This document shows positions 26,215 to 36,561 of a stretch of DNA of 64,000 nt, piece after piece. A model generated the notes under the pieces. The model had not been told where the DNA came from, made no database searches, and saw nothing but the letters and a program-made list of their open reading frames with translations. Source of the stretch: Spirochaetales bacterium (lineage in GTDB: Bacteria; Spirochaetota; Spirochaetia; Sphaerochaetales; Sphaerochaetaceae); contig JALEVV010000063.1 in the NCBI GenBank assembly GCA_022788185.1, positions 1 through 64,000 of the forward strand. Direction: 5' to 3'. The translations under genes were made by a program, and so were the position numbers. Position 1 is the first letter of the stretch. Each line of letters starts with the position of its first letter.

Positions 26215-26460
26215 ATGGCAGAAGAAATGACATTAGAACAAAGAGTCATTGATGCGATAAACCAGATCAGGCCATCCCTTCAGAACGATGGCGGCGACAT
26301 TGAGTTTGTCAGCATGGAAGGAAAAAATATAAATGTTAAACTTCTTGGCGCATGCGCCGGATGTCCCATGTCCCAGGCTACACTGAAGAACGGTGTTGAA
26401 AAGTATCTCAGACACACAGTCGATCCCGAACTGGTAGTTGAGAATTCTTTACAGTTCTGA
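26215..26460 (+). CDS. NifU-like C-terminal-domain protein (Fe-S scaffold)
   Basis: An 81-residue stand-alone NifU C-terminal domain. IRPSLQNDGGDIEFV at ~18-32 and the cluster-binding CAGCPMS near 51 are conserved. Such proteins assemble or carry [4Fe-4S] clusters. A strong SD (GGAGGA) precedes the ATG. The gene is alone, with its own palindrome-bearing promoter and a good terminator, at the edge of the partition region. Confidence 0.92.
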   Translation: MAEEMTLEQRVIDAINQIRPSLQNDGGDIEFVSMEGKNINVKLLGACAGCPMSQATLKNGVEKYLRHTVDPELVVENSLQF

Positions 26461-26481
26461 TAGTAAAGGACAACGATTATA

Positions 26482-26509
26482 AACCTGCAGTCTCATTCTG
26501 CAGGTTTTT
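26482..26509 (+). terminator. Terminator of the NifU-like gene
   Basis: AACCTGCAG-tctcatt-CTGCAGGTT followed by TTTT. The T run directly abuts the first parS site. Confidence 0.9.
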
Positions 26510-26525
26510 TGTTTCACGTGAAACC
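26510..26525. promoter_or_regulatory. parS: parS site 1
   Basis: TGTTTCACGTGAAACC matches the bacterial parS consensus TGTTTCACGTGAAACA at 15 of 16 positions, with the 14-base palindrome GTTTCACGTGAAAC intact. Confidence 0.93.
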
Positions 26526-26548
26526 TACAGAAAACCACATACCGAAAT

Positions 26549-26564
26549 TGTTTCACGTGAAACC
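26549..26564. promoter_or_regulatory. parS: parS site 2
   Basis: TGTTTCACGTGAAACC, 15 of 16 to consensus, 39 bases after site 1 (just under four helical turns). Confidence 0.93.
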
Positions 26565-28095
26565 CAATATTTAAATCAGGATTATTTTAAAATTATTTCC
26601 AGCTGACTCAGAGAACCTGGAATTACACTGTCTTTCACACCACATTCACAAGCTGCCTAAACCTTAGGATATCCCACAAACACCGATACGCTGAGTTACA
26701 CGGAATTGATACAGCATGTGGACATGATCAGGGCAACATTCCGCCTCAACTATCAGTGCACTTTTTGGGGTACACATTTGTCTAAATATCTTCCCTGTCT
26801 CTGTTCTGAGTCGGACGTATATCATAAGCTGTTTTCCAAGCACTATGTGGTATGAGCTAAACTTTCCTCATCCATTTGATTCTCCTTTATTGGTTGTGGT
26901 GCTACTGGGGAGTACAACACTTCCAATATCGGAGAATTATATGCTTAACTGACGCTTTCAAAATATCCAGGTAAAACAGGAGAATCTCGTTTGGAAATGA
27001 TCCTAATCAATAATTTATTTCAAATCTCTTACATGAGAAAACTCACATGTATGAAATAAAAATCTTTCAATGCCGATAGCAAGAAGATATATGATATCTG
27101 GCTGCATATCATTTATATTAAATGACAATGTGATCAAAAATATCCAGAAATATGAGAATTGATATATCAGGTAACTGATAACATGGTGATCAATCAATAC
27201 AATTATTGTTATTCATTTTTTGCTCAGCAACAAAACAATGGAAAATGACACAGAATACAAACATAGAAAAGCACCATCCTTTTCCAGTGATCAACTACCG
27301 ACATAAACAGCTCATATAAGATTCAGCACTGATAGCATCGAAAAAAAAATATGTTGAGTTATCGAGATACAATAAGGCTTTGTTCAGATTCAGGGTACGT
27401 CAATAAAGGACACAATTAAATATAATATACAATATTTATATAACTAAAATATTAGATTATCTTTATTATTTCTATGCATACCTACACGTAAACAGAGATC
27501 AGCTATAATCTATGATAATTAAAGCTACAAAAGACGAAAGATTTGAAAACAGTTACTTTATTTTAGAAAAGTAAACAAGGCTTTAACAGGATATTCTGCA
27601 ATTTAAATAATGATAATTGTCAAGCTTAATAGTAAATTCTATAAAGTACAATCTGAATAACGCAGCAATCTGTTACCAGGAATAAAGAACAACAAATACG
27701 GTTAATGAAGGTAATAATTGTTATTGAATGTGTATAATGCTTCATTATTGGATAAATCATGAGAAACAACACTATTTACGTGTAAGTAACTGCAATAATA
27801 TGCTCCCTTGATATTGCAGCGATTTGAAATAATTCAATTTCTAAGAAATCTCTGGCTAGAAATTATTATTAGCGACAATATCATTATCGTAAGCATTCAG
27901 GCATCTTACTCTACTATTAAATTTCTGAATCTATATTCGATAATTAAGTAGAAAACAAAACTATTAATATATATGACCAGCCATTGATATGCATAATTTG
28001 TAATTAAATTGAAAATAAATTAACTCCAATCAGAATAAGCATCATCCAGAATTTAGTATGGCATTCAAAGATCATCATCAATTCTGTGTATTTAT

Positions 28096-28111
28096 TGTTT
28101 CACGTGAAACT
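28096..28111. promoter_or_regulatory. parS: parS site 3
   Basis: TGTTTCACGTGAAACT, 15 of 16 to consensus, in the AT-rich stretch upstream of gyrA's end. Confidence 0.93.
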
Positions 28112-28387
28112 ATCCAATATTATTAGCTCAATATTTCATTTTCATAATTAAATGTAAGAACTGAATATTTACAGTTATCAGGAAATAGTTTTCCCAATAA
28201 ACATGGACAACTCTGAATAATATAAATCAAATTTTTTGATTCATATGAAACTTTAGGGGAAAATCTTATCTTTGCTTTTCTAAACAAATATGGGAATTAT
28301 CTTTGAAGTGATATCCACAACCTTTAAATGGACTTCATCAATTAAGAAATAATCATTATGCGAATATCAGTATACATATTCTATCAT

Positions 28388-28403
28388 TGTTTCACGTGAA
28401 ACC
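28388..28403. promoter_or_regulatory. parS: parS site 4
   Basis: TGTTTCACGTGAAACC, 15 of 16 to consensus, 292 bases after site 3. It is the closest of the four to dnaA, about 5.3 kb away. Confidence 0.93.
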
Positions 28404-28694
28404 GTTTCCCATTATTATGCAAGTGGAGCAGCCTTACATTTAATATGGCGTGTAAACACATGAACCAATTAGAATGGAAATACTGGGCAACATATCTACC
28501 TACTCCTTCCATCCATCAACAGTCGTCTATAGCGTGTAATTAGATTACTGTAAACACTCAGAGAGAATTATTATCCAGATCTATTCAGCCATATGACTGC
28601 CCTCAGGGAAGCCATGTCCTTCTATAGGTTTTATTATCCAAACTGGTTAGAGTCCCTGGTTTTTTCTGTTAGATTTTCACTTTCTCCCAAAACC

Positions 28695-28722
28695 CCATTT
28701 AAACGCTTTAAATGGCGTTTTT
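28695..28722 (+). other. Mutually exclusive hairpins
   Basis: CCATTTAAA-cgc-TTTAAATGG is a perfect nine-base stem. It overlaps the alternative AAACGC-tttaaatg-GCGTTT followed by TTTT, which has terminator form. No gene follows on the plus strand, so this may simply be a terminator of a lost gene or chance in AT-rich DNA. Confidence 0.3.
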
Positions 28723-28820
28723 CGATTAAAAATTCTATATATAGAAACAGTTATATGTGGAATTATTACCCTCTTTTATTATATTATGTATAATACTAAT
28801 AGAGGTTTTGAGAGGGTATA

Positions 28821-28844
28821 AAAATACCCGGGAGTAATCCCGGG
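28821..28844 (-). terminator. gyrA terminator
   Basis: On the minus strand CCCGGG-attact-CCCGGG is followed by TATTTTTAT, beginning 28 bases after the gyrA stop. Confidence 0.85.
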
Positions 28845-28871
28845 CATCGTATATTCTGTCTTGGATGTTAA

Positions 28872-31412
28872 TTACTGATTCTGATCATCTGAGACTGGTT
28901 CAGCAGTTGCTTCATTTTCAGCAGGAGCCTGTTCAGGAATCTCTATTTCCTCATCTGACTCTTCCTGGTAATCAGTTGCTGCCATTGCAACGATTGAGTC
29001 ATCCTTCTTCTTGAAGGAAGCAACTTTGACGCCACGTGCGCTTCTGCCCTGGATTGAAATATCCTTCACGTGCACACGGATTGTCTGACCGTTCAGGGTG
29101 ACAAACACCACATCATTCTCATCATTTACCGCAAGAGCATTCACAAGTCCGCTTGCCTTGTCATCAACTGAGTAAATTTTCTGTCCCATGGTTGCTCTGC
29201 CATGAGCGTTGAATTCCTCGAATCTGACCTGCTTGCCCTTTCCGTTCTCAGTGACCATGAGAATGCGTTTTCCTTCCTCAACCCTTACGAGACCGATGAT
29301 TTCATCGTCATCCAGAAGCTTCATTGCTCTTACGCCACGTGTGGATCTGCCCATTGTCCTGATTGAATCAGAACCGGTTCTCAGTCCCTTTCCATACTTG
29401 GACACGATCATGACGTCATCACCTTCGTTAACGAAGATAGACTGAACAAGACTGTCACCCTCATCAAGAATGATTGCCTTTACACCGCGCTTCTTTGCAT
29501 TGACGAATGCACTGAGTTCAACCTTCTTGGTAACACCGTACTTTGTGATCATCATCAGGTACTCATCATCCTTGAAGTCCTCAAAACAGATGATTGACGT
29601 TACCTTCTCCTGATTTTCTATCTGGAGGAAGTTCTTCAGGTTGGCCCCCTTGGAGTTCTTTGCACCCTCAGGAATCTCATATACATAGGTGTAATATGCC
29701 TTACCCAGGTTGGTGACATACATGACGATATCATGGGAAGAAGCAATGAACATGTGCTCCACGAAGTCACCGTCGGTGAGTTTTGCACCTCTTACTCCCT
29801 TACCGCCTCTGCTCTGAGCCTTGTATTCCTCTGCAGAAAGACGCTTTGCAAAGCCCTTATTTGAAATAAGGACAACTACCTGTTCTTCCTTGATGAAATC
29901 GGCATCAGTTGCGTTCTCGAGCTCACGCTCCTGAATCTCAGTGCGTCTTCTGTCTCCATATCTCTGACCGATATCCTGAATTTCCTTCTTCACTACACCG
30001 AGAATCTTGTTTCTGTCGGAAAGAAGTTCCTTGAAGTATGCGATCTGGGCTTCGATTTCAGCCAGTTCATCCAGAATCTTCTGAGTCTCAAGGTGGGAAA
30101 GTCTTCCAAGTTTCATGTCAATGATGGCAGCAGCCTGCTTTCCGTCAAGACCGAATCTCTTCTGAAGCTCAAGAGAAGCCACATTGTTATCCTCACTTGC
30201 CTTGATTATCTCGATTACCTCATCGATGTTATCAAGACCGATTTTGAGACCAAGGAGGATGTGAGCCCTTTCCTCTGCCTTCTGCAGGTCAAATCTGGTG
30301 CGTCTTTCGATTACCTGTTCCCTGTGATCGACATAGGATGAGATCATGTCCCTTAAGGTAAGTACCTTAGGTCTTCCGTCCTTAAGTGCCAGATTGTAGA
30401 CATTAAAGTTGGACTGAAGTGCGGTCCTGCTGAAAAGCATGTTCAGAACAATGTTCGGAACTGCTCCCTGCTTGAGATCCACGACAATTCTGATACCGTC
30501 CCTGTCAGACTCATCCCTTACCTGTGCGATGTTGGGAATTGCATTGTCCTTTCTGAGATCGTCTATCTTCTTTACCAGCTCTGCCTTGTTAACCTGATAT
30601 GGAATCTCAGAGAAGATGATTCTGTCATGACCTTTGTCATTCTCTTCGATTTCATAGCGCGAACGGATGATTATCTTACCTTTTCCGGTAGTATAAGCAT
30701 CCATGATACCTCTTTTTCCGCAGATTATGCCTGCAGAGGGGAAGTCAGGACCCTTTACGTAATCCATCAGTTCAAGCGATGAGATCTCAGGATTATCGAT
30801 GAAAGCACATATACCGTCCACGACCTCTGTAAGGTTATGGGGTGCCATGTTCGTGGCCATACCTACCGCAATACCGCTGGTTCCGTTGGTAAGAAGGAAG
30901 GGGAATGCGGCGGGAAGAACCGTAGGCTCCTCGAGTGAATCATCGTAGTTGGGACCGAAATCAACGGTGTTCTTGCCGATATCGGTAAGCATTTCCTCAC
31001 CGATCCTGCTCATCTTTGACTCGGTATACCTCATTGCGGCAGGAGGGTCACCATCGATTGAACCGAAGTTACCCTGCGGTGTTACCACGGGATATCTCAG
31101 GGAGAAATCCTGTGCAAGACGTACCAGTGCATCATAAACGGAGGCATCACCATGGGGGTGATATTTACCGAGAACGTCACCGACGATACGGGCACACTTT
31201 TTATATGAGCCGCTGGCCTTCAGTCCCATCTCATACATATCGTAGAGAATTCTTCTGTGTACAGGCTTAAGACCATCCCTCACGTCTGGGAGAGCACGGC
31301 TGACAATGACCGACATTGCATAGTTAAGATAGCTTGTCTTCATCTCCTTGGAGACATCAGCTATTATCGTGCGGCTGTTAATGTCCTCAGCCTTGGTTAA
31401 TTCGTCATCCAT
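28872..31412 (-). CDS. gyrA: DNA gyrase subunit A
   Basis: 846 residues, full length. The catalytic Tyr lies in [10 protein letters not shown] near residue 128. The quinolone-determining region reads [20 protein letters not shown], so Ala occupies the position of E. coli Ser83 while Asp87 is kept. The C-terminal beta-pinwheel contains the gyrase box-like SRGGKGVRG near 540 and ends in an acidic tail ([15 protein letters not shown]). Together with GyrB it introduces negative supercoils. It begins 11 bases after gyrB and is transcribed with it, away from dnaA. Confidence 0.96.
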   Translation of the reverse strand: MDDELTKAEDINSRTIIADVSKEMKTSYLNYAMSVIVSRALPDVRDGLKPVHRRILYDMYEMGLKASGSYKKCARIVGDVLGKYHPHGDASVYDALVRLAQDFSLRYPVVTPQGNFGSIDGDPPAAMRYTESKMSRIGEEMLTDIGKNTVDFGPNYDDSLEEPTVLPAAFPFLLTNGTSGIAVGMATNMAPHNLTEVVDGICAFIDNPEISSLELMDYVKGPDFPSAGIICGKRGIMDAYTTGKGKIIIRSRYEIEENDKGHDRIIFSEIPYQVNKAELVKKIDDLRKDNAIPNIAQVRDESDRDGIRIVVDLKQGAVPNIVLNMLFSRTALQSNFNVYNLALKDGRPKVLTLRDMISSYVDHREQVIERRTRFDLQKAEERAHILLGLKIGLDNIDEVIEIIKASEDNNVASLELQKRFGLDGKQAAAIIDMKLGRLSHLETQKILDELAEIEAQIAYFKELLSDRNKILGVVKKEIQDIGQRYGDRRRTEIQERELENATDADFIKEEQVVVLISNKGFAKRLSAEEYKAQSRGGKGVRGAKLTDGDFVEHMFIASSHDIVMYVTNLGKAYYTYVYEIPEGAKNSKGANLKNFLQIENQEKVTSIICFEDFKDDEYLMMITKYGVTKKVELSAFVNAKKRGVKAIILDEGDSLVQSIFVNEGDDVMIVSKYGKGLRTGSDSIRTMGRSTRGVRAMKLLDDDEIIGLVRVEEGKRILMVTENGKGKQVRFEEFNAHGRATMGQKIYSVDDKASGLVNALAVNDENDVVFVTLNGQTIRVHVKDISIQGRSARGVKVASFKKKDDSIVAMAATDYQEESDEEIEIPEQAPAENEATAEPVSDDQNQ

Positions 31413-31423
31413 ACTAACTTCCT

Positions 31424-33451
31424 TTATACGTCAAGGTTGGCTACGTAAGTAGCATTCTGTTCGATGAACTCGCGCCTGGGTTCCACATCCTCACCCATGA
31501 GCATGCTGAATACCCTGTCTGCTTCCTCAGCATCCTCCAGATGGATCTTGCTGATGAGTCTCGTCTCGGGATTCATGGTTGTCTCCCAAAGCTGCTCGGG
31601 ATTCATTTCACCAAGACCCTTATATCTCTGGATAGGAATCTTGGCCTCATCCATTCCGGCACAGTTCTCTTCGATGATCTTCTTCTTGTCAGCCTCGTCA
31701 TAGGCATAGAAAACCTTCTTTCCAAGGGTGATCTTATATAGGGGAGGCATTGCGAAATAAATGTATCCCGCTTCAATCAGAGGCCTCATATATCTGAAGA
31801 AGAAAGTAAGCAACAATGTCCTGATATGAGATCCATCGACATCGGCATCGGCCATAATTATTATTTTATGATATCGTGCCTTTGTAATATCGAAGGTCTG
31901 CTCAGAGTCCTCGATATTATTGTTGTACCTGGTAAGACCTGCACCGATGGTGGAAATTACAGGCTGAAGCTTGTCGTTTCCGAGAACCTTGTATTCCTGT
32001 GCCTTTTCCACATTGAGCATCTTTCCCCAGAGAGGAAGGATGGCCTGGAATCTTCTGTCACGGCCCTGCTTTGCGGATCCGCCTGCAGAGTCTCCCTCAA
32101 CGATGAAAACCTCACACTTTGCGGGATCCTTTTCCGAGCAGTCGGCAAGCTTACCGGGAAGTCCGCCTCCCTCACTCTTCTTTCTTATCTGCTCACGGGC
32201 CTTTCTTGCGGCAATACGTCCAAGGGCCGCACTGATGGCCTTATCAAGCAGCAGCTCAATGTCTGCAGGGAACTCATCAAAGTAATTGTTAAGCTTCTCA
32301 TAGACCAGAGACTGGACGATGAACCTGACGTTGGCGTTACCGAGCTTCATCTTGGTCTGACCTTCAAACTGAGGGTTGGGTATCTTAATCGATACAACTC
32401 CGGTAAGGCCTTCGGAGATATCAGCTGACTCCAGCTTGTCATTACCGAACTTCTTGAGCATCTTGGCATTCTTTGACAGCTGATTGTTCACGGCCATCAG
32501 AATGGCTGTTTTGAATCCGGTAAGGTGGGTACCGCCCTCACGGGTATTGATGTTGTTTACGAAGGAGTAAACCTTCTCATCATACTTGTCGTTGTACTGA
32601 AGAGCGACTTCAACGAGCACATCGTTCTTCTCACCCTCAAAGGCAACGGGAGCAAAGAGGGTCTTCTTATACTGATTGAGGTACTCGACGAATTCACCGA
32701 GTCCGCCTTCGGAATGGAAGGACTCCTTCTTTTCCTCTTCACCTCTTCTGTCATCGATGGTGATCCTGATTCCGTGATTGAGGTAGCTCAGCTCACGGAA
32801 ACGGTTTGAAAGGGTTTCATAGCTGAAGCTGTTGTTTTCCATGACAGTGAAGTCCGGTGAGAAGCTGATAGTGGTTCCGTGTTTCTCGGGATCACAGTGT
32901 CCCACGATCTTCACATCTTCCTCAGGAACGCCCTGATGATAGATCTGCCTGTAAATATTGCCATCCCTGTATACAGTGGCCTCCAGATAGCAGGAAAGTG
33001 CATTTACGCAGGAAACACCGACACCGTGAAGTCCTCCGGAAACCTTATACGCACCCTTTCCGAACTTACCGCCGGCATTCAGCCTGGTAAGACAGACCTC
33101 CAGGGTACTCTTTCCGACCTGAGGATGGATGTCAACGGGAATACCTCTTCCGTTATCCTCAACCGTGCAGACCTCACCGTACTCGTTGTGATCGAAGATG
33201 ATGTTTATATGATCACAGAACCCGGCCATGGCCTCATCAATACTGTTATCAAGTACTTCGTAGACAAGATGGTGCAGTCCATCAATACCCGTGGTACCGA
33301 TGTACATGCCAGGGCGAAGACGCACATGTTCAAGACCTTCAAGGACCTGAATTTCACTGCTGTCGTATTCCTCTGAACCGGCTGCATCGAACTCTGCATT
33401 CTGTTCTTCCGGGATGACGATCTGATCTTCGTTTTTCGTTGTTTCGTCCAT
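31424..33451 (-). CDS. gyrB: DNA gyrase subunit B
   Basis: 675 residues. The GHKL ATPase domain is intact ([10 protein letters not shown] near 70, [10 protein letters not shown] near 98, [14 protein letters not shown] near 140), as is the Toprim domain ([19 protein letters not shown] near 460, [12 protein letters not shown] near 537). There is an acidic N-terminal extension of about 25 residues before the family start. SD AAGGTGAG precedes the ATG. A small hairpin lies in the leader. It is divergent from dnaA with a 242-base AT-rich gap. Confidence 0.96.
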   Translation of the reverse strand: MDETTKNEDQIVIPEEQNAEFDAAGSEEYDSSEIQVLEGLEHVRLRPGMYIGTTGIDGLHHLVYEVLDNSIDEAMAGFCDHINIIFDHNEYGEVCTVEDNGRGIPVDIHPQVGKSTLEVCLTRLNAGGKFGKGAYKVSGGLHGVGVSCVNALSCYLEATVYRDGNIYRQIYHQGVPEEDVKIVGHCDPEKHGTTISFSPDFTVMENNSFSYETLSNRFRELSYLNHGIRITIDDRRGEEEKKESFHSEGGLGEFVEYLNQYKKTLFAPVAFEGEKNDVLVEVALQYNDKYDEKVYSFVNNINTREGGTHLTGFKTAILMAVNNQLSKNAKMLKKFGNDKLESADISEGLTGVVSIKIPNPQFEGQTKMKLGNANVRFIVQSLVYEKLNNYFDEFPADIELLLDKAISAALGRIAARKAREQIRKKSEGGGLPGKLADCSEKDPAKCEVFIVEGDSAGGSAKQGRDRRFQAILPLWGKMLNVEKAQEYKVLGNDKLQPVISTIGAGLTRYNNNIEDSEQTFDITKARYHKIIIMADADVDGSHIRTLLLTFFFRYMRPLIEAGYIYFAMPPLYKITLGKKVFYAYDEADKKKIIEENCAGMDEAKIPIQRYKGLGEMNPEQLWETTMNPETRLISKIHLEDAEEADRVFSMLMGEDVEPRREFIEQNATYVANLDV

Positions 33452-33470
33452 AAAATCTTTCTCACCTTAT

Positions 33471-33487
33471 CCCGTCTTTCCGACGGG
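33471..33487 (-). other. Leader hairpin of gyrB
   Basis: On the minus strand CCCGTC-ggaaa-GACGGG lies about 20 bases before the gyrB start, between a TATATTATATATTAT-type -10 region and the SD. It could stabilise the 5' end or modulate translation. No T run follows, so it is not a terminator. Confidence 0.4.
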
Positions 33488-33693
33488 TTGCATAATATAT
33501 AATATATAGTAACAGTTTTAAGGGTTATCTTCAAGAAGCCGTTCAAAAATATTCACTATAATAACTTATTATATAATAAAGAAATAATATAAAATGAATT
33601 CGTAAAACAACTTTAGTGTGCTCCTGGTTACTGAAAAACAGCAATTGAGATATCGATTTTTATATGCTAAATTAATTCCCAAAGGATTTTCCA

Positions 33694-35034
33694 ATGCTGA
33701 AAGACTATTATCTTGAAGCCCTTGAGGAAACTCAGGGCAGGATACAGAAGGGTAAGCAGATATGGCTTTCCAATGCTTCCTTCAAAAAGGAAGGAAAGGA
33801 CTCCATAACACTCGTTTTTGCCACCAAAATGTATCTCAACAACTTCAACAGTTACTGCAAAAGCGAACTGCAGAACGTTCTGGACGATCTGGCAGGCACA
33901 CACATAGAAATCGAAACCATAATAGGTGATACAGAGGAGAAGAACGAAGATCCTGAACCCGTGGTTATCCCCGAAGCTGTCGAGGAACAGCCAAAGAGAA
34001 GTTCATACCTTAATCCCATATACACCTTCGAAAGCTTCATTCCATGTGAAAACACCAATTTCGCATACAATGCGGCCAAAGCCATCGCGATGCATCCCGG
34101 CATAAATTACAACCCCTGTCTCATCTATGGAGGAGTAGGACTCGGTAAAACCCACCTGCTGCAGTCCGTTGGAAACTATATAGAGAAGGAAAACCCCAAA
34201 AAGAAGGTCATATACGTGACTGCCGAGACTTTCACAAATGACTTCATCAACTCACTTCAGCAGAAAAACGCCTCATCCTTCAGAATCAAATACAGGAAGG
34301 CAGATGTCCTTCTCATTGATGATATCCACTTCCTGCAGGAGAAGATTTCCACTCAGGAGGAACTCTTCCATACCTTCAACGACTTATATGAGTCCAACAA
34401 GCAGATAATATTTACCTGCGACCGTCCCATCAGCGAACTCAAGGGCTTTACCGACAGGCTTAAATCAAGATTCACGAGAGGTCTCAATCTAAACCTCACG
34501 GCCCCTGACTACGAGACCAGGGTGGCAATCCTGAAAAAGAAGTGTGAAAACCAGAATGTAAGGATTTATGACTCAGTAATTTCCTACATGGCTGAGAACA
34601 TCAAGACCAATGTCCGTGATCTCGAAGGATCACTGACGACACTCATAGCTTATTCAAAGCTCATAAAGACGAACATCACCCTTGAAATCGCACAGGAACA
34701 GCTCAAAAACCTGATTGCAGCTCCGATGGCAAGTGAACAGGACATTTCCATCAGCACGATAGTCAGGGAGGTTGCATCCTACTACAACATAGAGACCAGT
34801 GAGCTTAAGGGCAAGAAGCGTACCGCCATCATTAAGGATGCCAGGAACATGGCCATCTACCTTACAAGGAAGATCACCCAGTATTCCACGACTGAAATAG
34901 GCAACTACTTTGACAGGGATCACTCCACGATCACCCATTCAATAGACAAGGTGGACAAGGAAAGGAAGGAAAACTCCGACCTTGCAGCAGCTCTGGACAC
35001 TCTGGAGAATAATATAAGATCAAAAGCCAAATAA
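33694..35034 (+). CDS. dnaA: Chromosomal replication initiator DnaA
   Basis: 446 residues. Domain I at ~1-80, a short linker, the AAA+ domain with Walker A GGVGLGKTHLL near 150 and Walker B LLIDDIHFL near 210. The C-terminal DNA-binding domain has the DnaA signature DRDHSTITHSIDKV near 408. ATG 33694 follows AAAGGA. A terminator follows, and then a gap with DnaA boxes before dnaN. Upstream, the 242-base gap to gyrB is very AT-rich but shows no DnaA boxes. Confidence 0.96.
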   Translation: MLKDYYLEALEETQGRIQKGKQIWLSNASFKKEGKDSITLVFATKMYLNNFNSYCKSELQNVLDDLAGTHIEIETIIGDTEEKNEDPEPVVIPEAVEEQPKRSSYLNPIYTFESFIPCENTNFAYNAAKAIAMHPGINYNPCLIYGGVGLGKTHLLQSVGNYIEKENPKKKVIYVTAETFTNDFINSLQQKNASSFRIKYRKADVLLIDDIHFLQEKISTQEELFHTFNDLYESNKQIIFTCDRPISELKGFTDRLKSRFTRGLNLNLTAPDYETRVAILKKKCENQNVRIYDSVISYMAENIKTNVRDLEGSLTTLIAYSKLIKTNITLEIAQEQLKNLIAAPMASEQDISISTIVREVASYYNIETSELKGKKRTAIIKDARNMAIYLTRKITQYSTTEIGNYFDRDHSTITHSIDKVDKERKENSDLAAALDTLENNIRSKAK

Positions 35035-35099
35035 TGTCCTGAAATATAATTTTATTTCAAATATTATTATTTAAATTGATATTTTATACCATTGTAAGC

Positions 35100-35126
35100 A
35101 GACAGGATTAAACCTGTCTGTTTTCT
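35100..35126 (+). terminator. dnaA terminator
   Basis: AGACAGG-attaaa-CCTGTCT followed by GTTTTCTTT, 65 bases after the dnaA stop. dnaN therefore probably has its own promoter. Confidence 0.75.
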
Positions 35127-35128
35127 TT

Positions 35129-35361
35129 GTTTCCACAGGCCTTGTGGAAAACCATGCTGAAAACCTGTTGAAATGCTGTTGAAAACACTCTGATAACCTG
35201 TTTAAAAAAGGAGGCATTTATGTTGATAATTCTGAAAACTTTCCGGCCTTTCAATTTTTTTCCACATTTTCAACACGAGAAAAAACTTATCCACAGGTTT
35301 TCCATGGAGGTTTTCAACATGATAATCCATTCTGTCACAATAAATAAAACAGTTTTCAACA
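35129..35361. other. oriC: Probable oriC: DnaA-box cluster between dnaA and dnaN
   Basis: Contains one perfect DnaA box TTATCCACA (35287-35295) and TTTTCCACA at 35258-35266. An inverted pair, TTCCACA-ggcct-TGTGGAA, lies around 35131-35149. The related GTTTTCAACA motif occurs at 35310 and 35352 and inverted at 35177. The surrounding sequence is AT-rich. Location beside dnaA plus clustered boxes is the usual bacterial origin pattern. A competing cluster lies at 45.1-45.4 kb. Confidence 0.65.
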
Positions 35362-35451
35362 ATCAAAATGCCTATATTATCACTATTACTAAACTTAATT
35401 ATCCTTTATAATATCAGTAATGATATTCGAAGAAGAGGAGTTTTTATTTAT

Positions 35452-36558
35452 ATGAAGTTTATATGTCCGAAAGATACAATACTTAAGGAAGTGGAATATG
35501 CCAGCAATTTCACCAGCCAGAGGAATTCTCTCTCCATATCTTCCAATATACTGCTGGAAAACTACCAGAACGTGCTTACGATAAAGGGTACTGACGGAAA
35601 ACTCGGTTTCGTCACATCCTTTCCTGTTTCCACTGATGTTCCCGGTTCCACTACCGTTACATGCGACAAGTTCCTTCAGGTTCTTAAATCCATGCCTTCC
35701 GTTGACATCGAATTCTCTGAGGAAAAGGATAAGATGAAAATTACTCCGGTAAAGGACAGCAAGAGCATCAACTTCAACATAAGGACCATAAGTGCCGAGC
35801 ACTTCCCTGAACTGCTGCAGTATGATGAGACTGCTTTCTTCTCCCTTTCCCAGCGTGATTTCTTCGACATGGTGGATAAGACGGCTTTTGCAGTCGGAAC
35901 CGATGAATCCAAGTTCTTCCTTACCGGTGTCTATCTTGAGAAAAAGGATGATCAGGTGGTAATGGTTGCCACCGACAGTAAGAGACTTAGCTGCATCAGA
36001 AAGAGCTTCGAACAGGATATTCCTGATTTCCGTTCATCGATCATTCCGGTAAAATTCCTGCAGATTCTCAGGAACATCGGTATCGGAGAGGGACTTTTCT
36101 CCCTTATGCTCACTGACACTCATATTTTTGCCCAGATAAACGGTCACCTGATCTATTCTTCTCTGATCACGGGTAATTATCCTGCATATCAGAGGGTAAT
36201 TCCGCCCAGCTTCAACTACGAATGCAAGGTAAACGTGTCAGAGATGCTTGAGGCCCTCAACAGGGTATCAATCTTCGTTGAAAGCAATTCAAAGAAAATC
36301 TTCCTCGAGCTCAGACCCGACGGCATCATGTTAAGCGGTGAGACCAGTGACGTGGGTGATGCGAAGGAAATCGTTTCCTGCGAATACAACGGACCTGAAG
36401 CCAACATTACCTTCAACAACAACTTCCTGGTATCTTCACTGAAGAAAATAGATACTGAATACTTCAGGATCTGCTTCAATTCCGCAACGACTGCAATGGC
36501 ATTCTTCCCTGATCCTGAAAAGGATTACATCTTCATAATCATGCCCATGCATGCCTGA
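35452..36558 (+). CDS. dnaN: DNA polymerase III beta sliding clamp
   Basis: 368 residues, the usual clamp length. Typical beginning MKFICPKDTILKEV and ending FIIMPMHA (family end MPMRL or similar). The track start at 35368 adds 28 residues from AT-rich upstream sequence. ATG 35452 has AGGAG 12 bases upstream and fits the family. It is followed by recF after three bases. Confidence 0.95.
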   Translation: MKFICPKDTILKEVEYASNFTSQRNSLSISSNILLENYQNVLTIKGTDGKLGFVTSFPVSTDVPGSTTVTCDKFLQVLKSMPSVDIEFSEEKDKMKITPVKDSKSINFNIRTISAEHFPELLQYDETAFFSLSQRDFFDMVDKTAFAVGTDESKFFLTGVYLEKKDDQVVMVATDSKRLSCIRKSFEQDIPDFRSSIIPVKFLQILRNIGIGEGLFSLMLTDTHIFAQINGHLIYSSLITGNYPAYQRVIPPSFNYECKVNVSEMLEALNRVSIFVESNSKKIFLELRPDGIMLSGETSDVGDAKEIVSCEYNGPEANITFNNNFLVSSLKKIDTEYFRICFNSATTAMAFFPDPEKDYIFIIMPMHA

Positions 36559-36561
36559 TTT

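Larger units (their letters stand above)
26461..28871. other. 2.4 kb AT-rich noncoding region carrying the parS sites
   Basis: After the nifU terminator there is no credible gene up to gyrA. The only ORFs are short, AT-biased and lack recognisable start signals. The central 26.9-28.5 kb is strongly AT-rich and full of short runs such as AATAATTGTTATT, while 26.59-26.80 kb is less so and could be remnants of lost sequence. Two parS pairs sit near its ends. It probably serves as a centromere-like and possibly origin-proximal spacer. Whether it also helps replication initiation cannot be told. Confidence 0.6.

Noticed and set aside
28593-28793. 66-aa plus-strand ORF in the parS region
   Set aside because: Aromatic-rich translation of AT-rich DNA, no SD, and it runs through the hairpins at 28.7 kb. 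The 60-aa ORF at 27015-27197 is rejected for the same reason.
31826-33376. Long plus-strand ORFs (200 and 165 aa) within gyrB
   Set aside because: They are antisense shadows of the gyrB reading frame.
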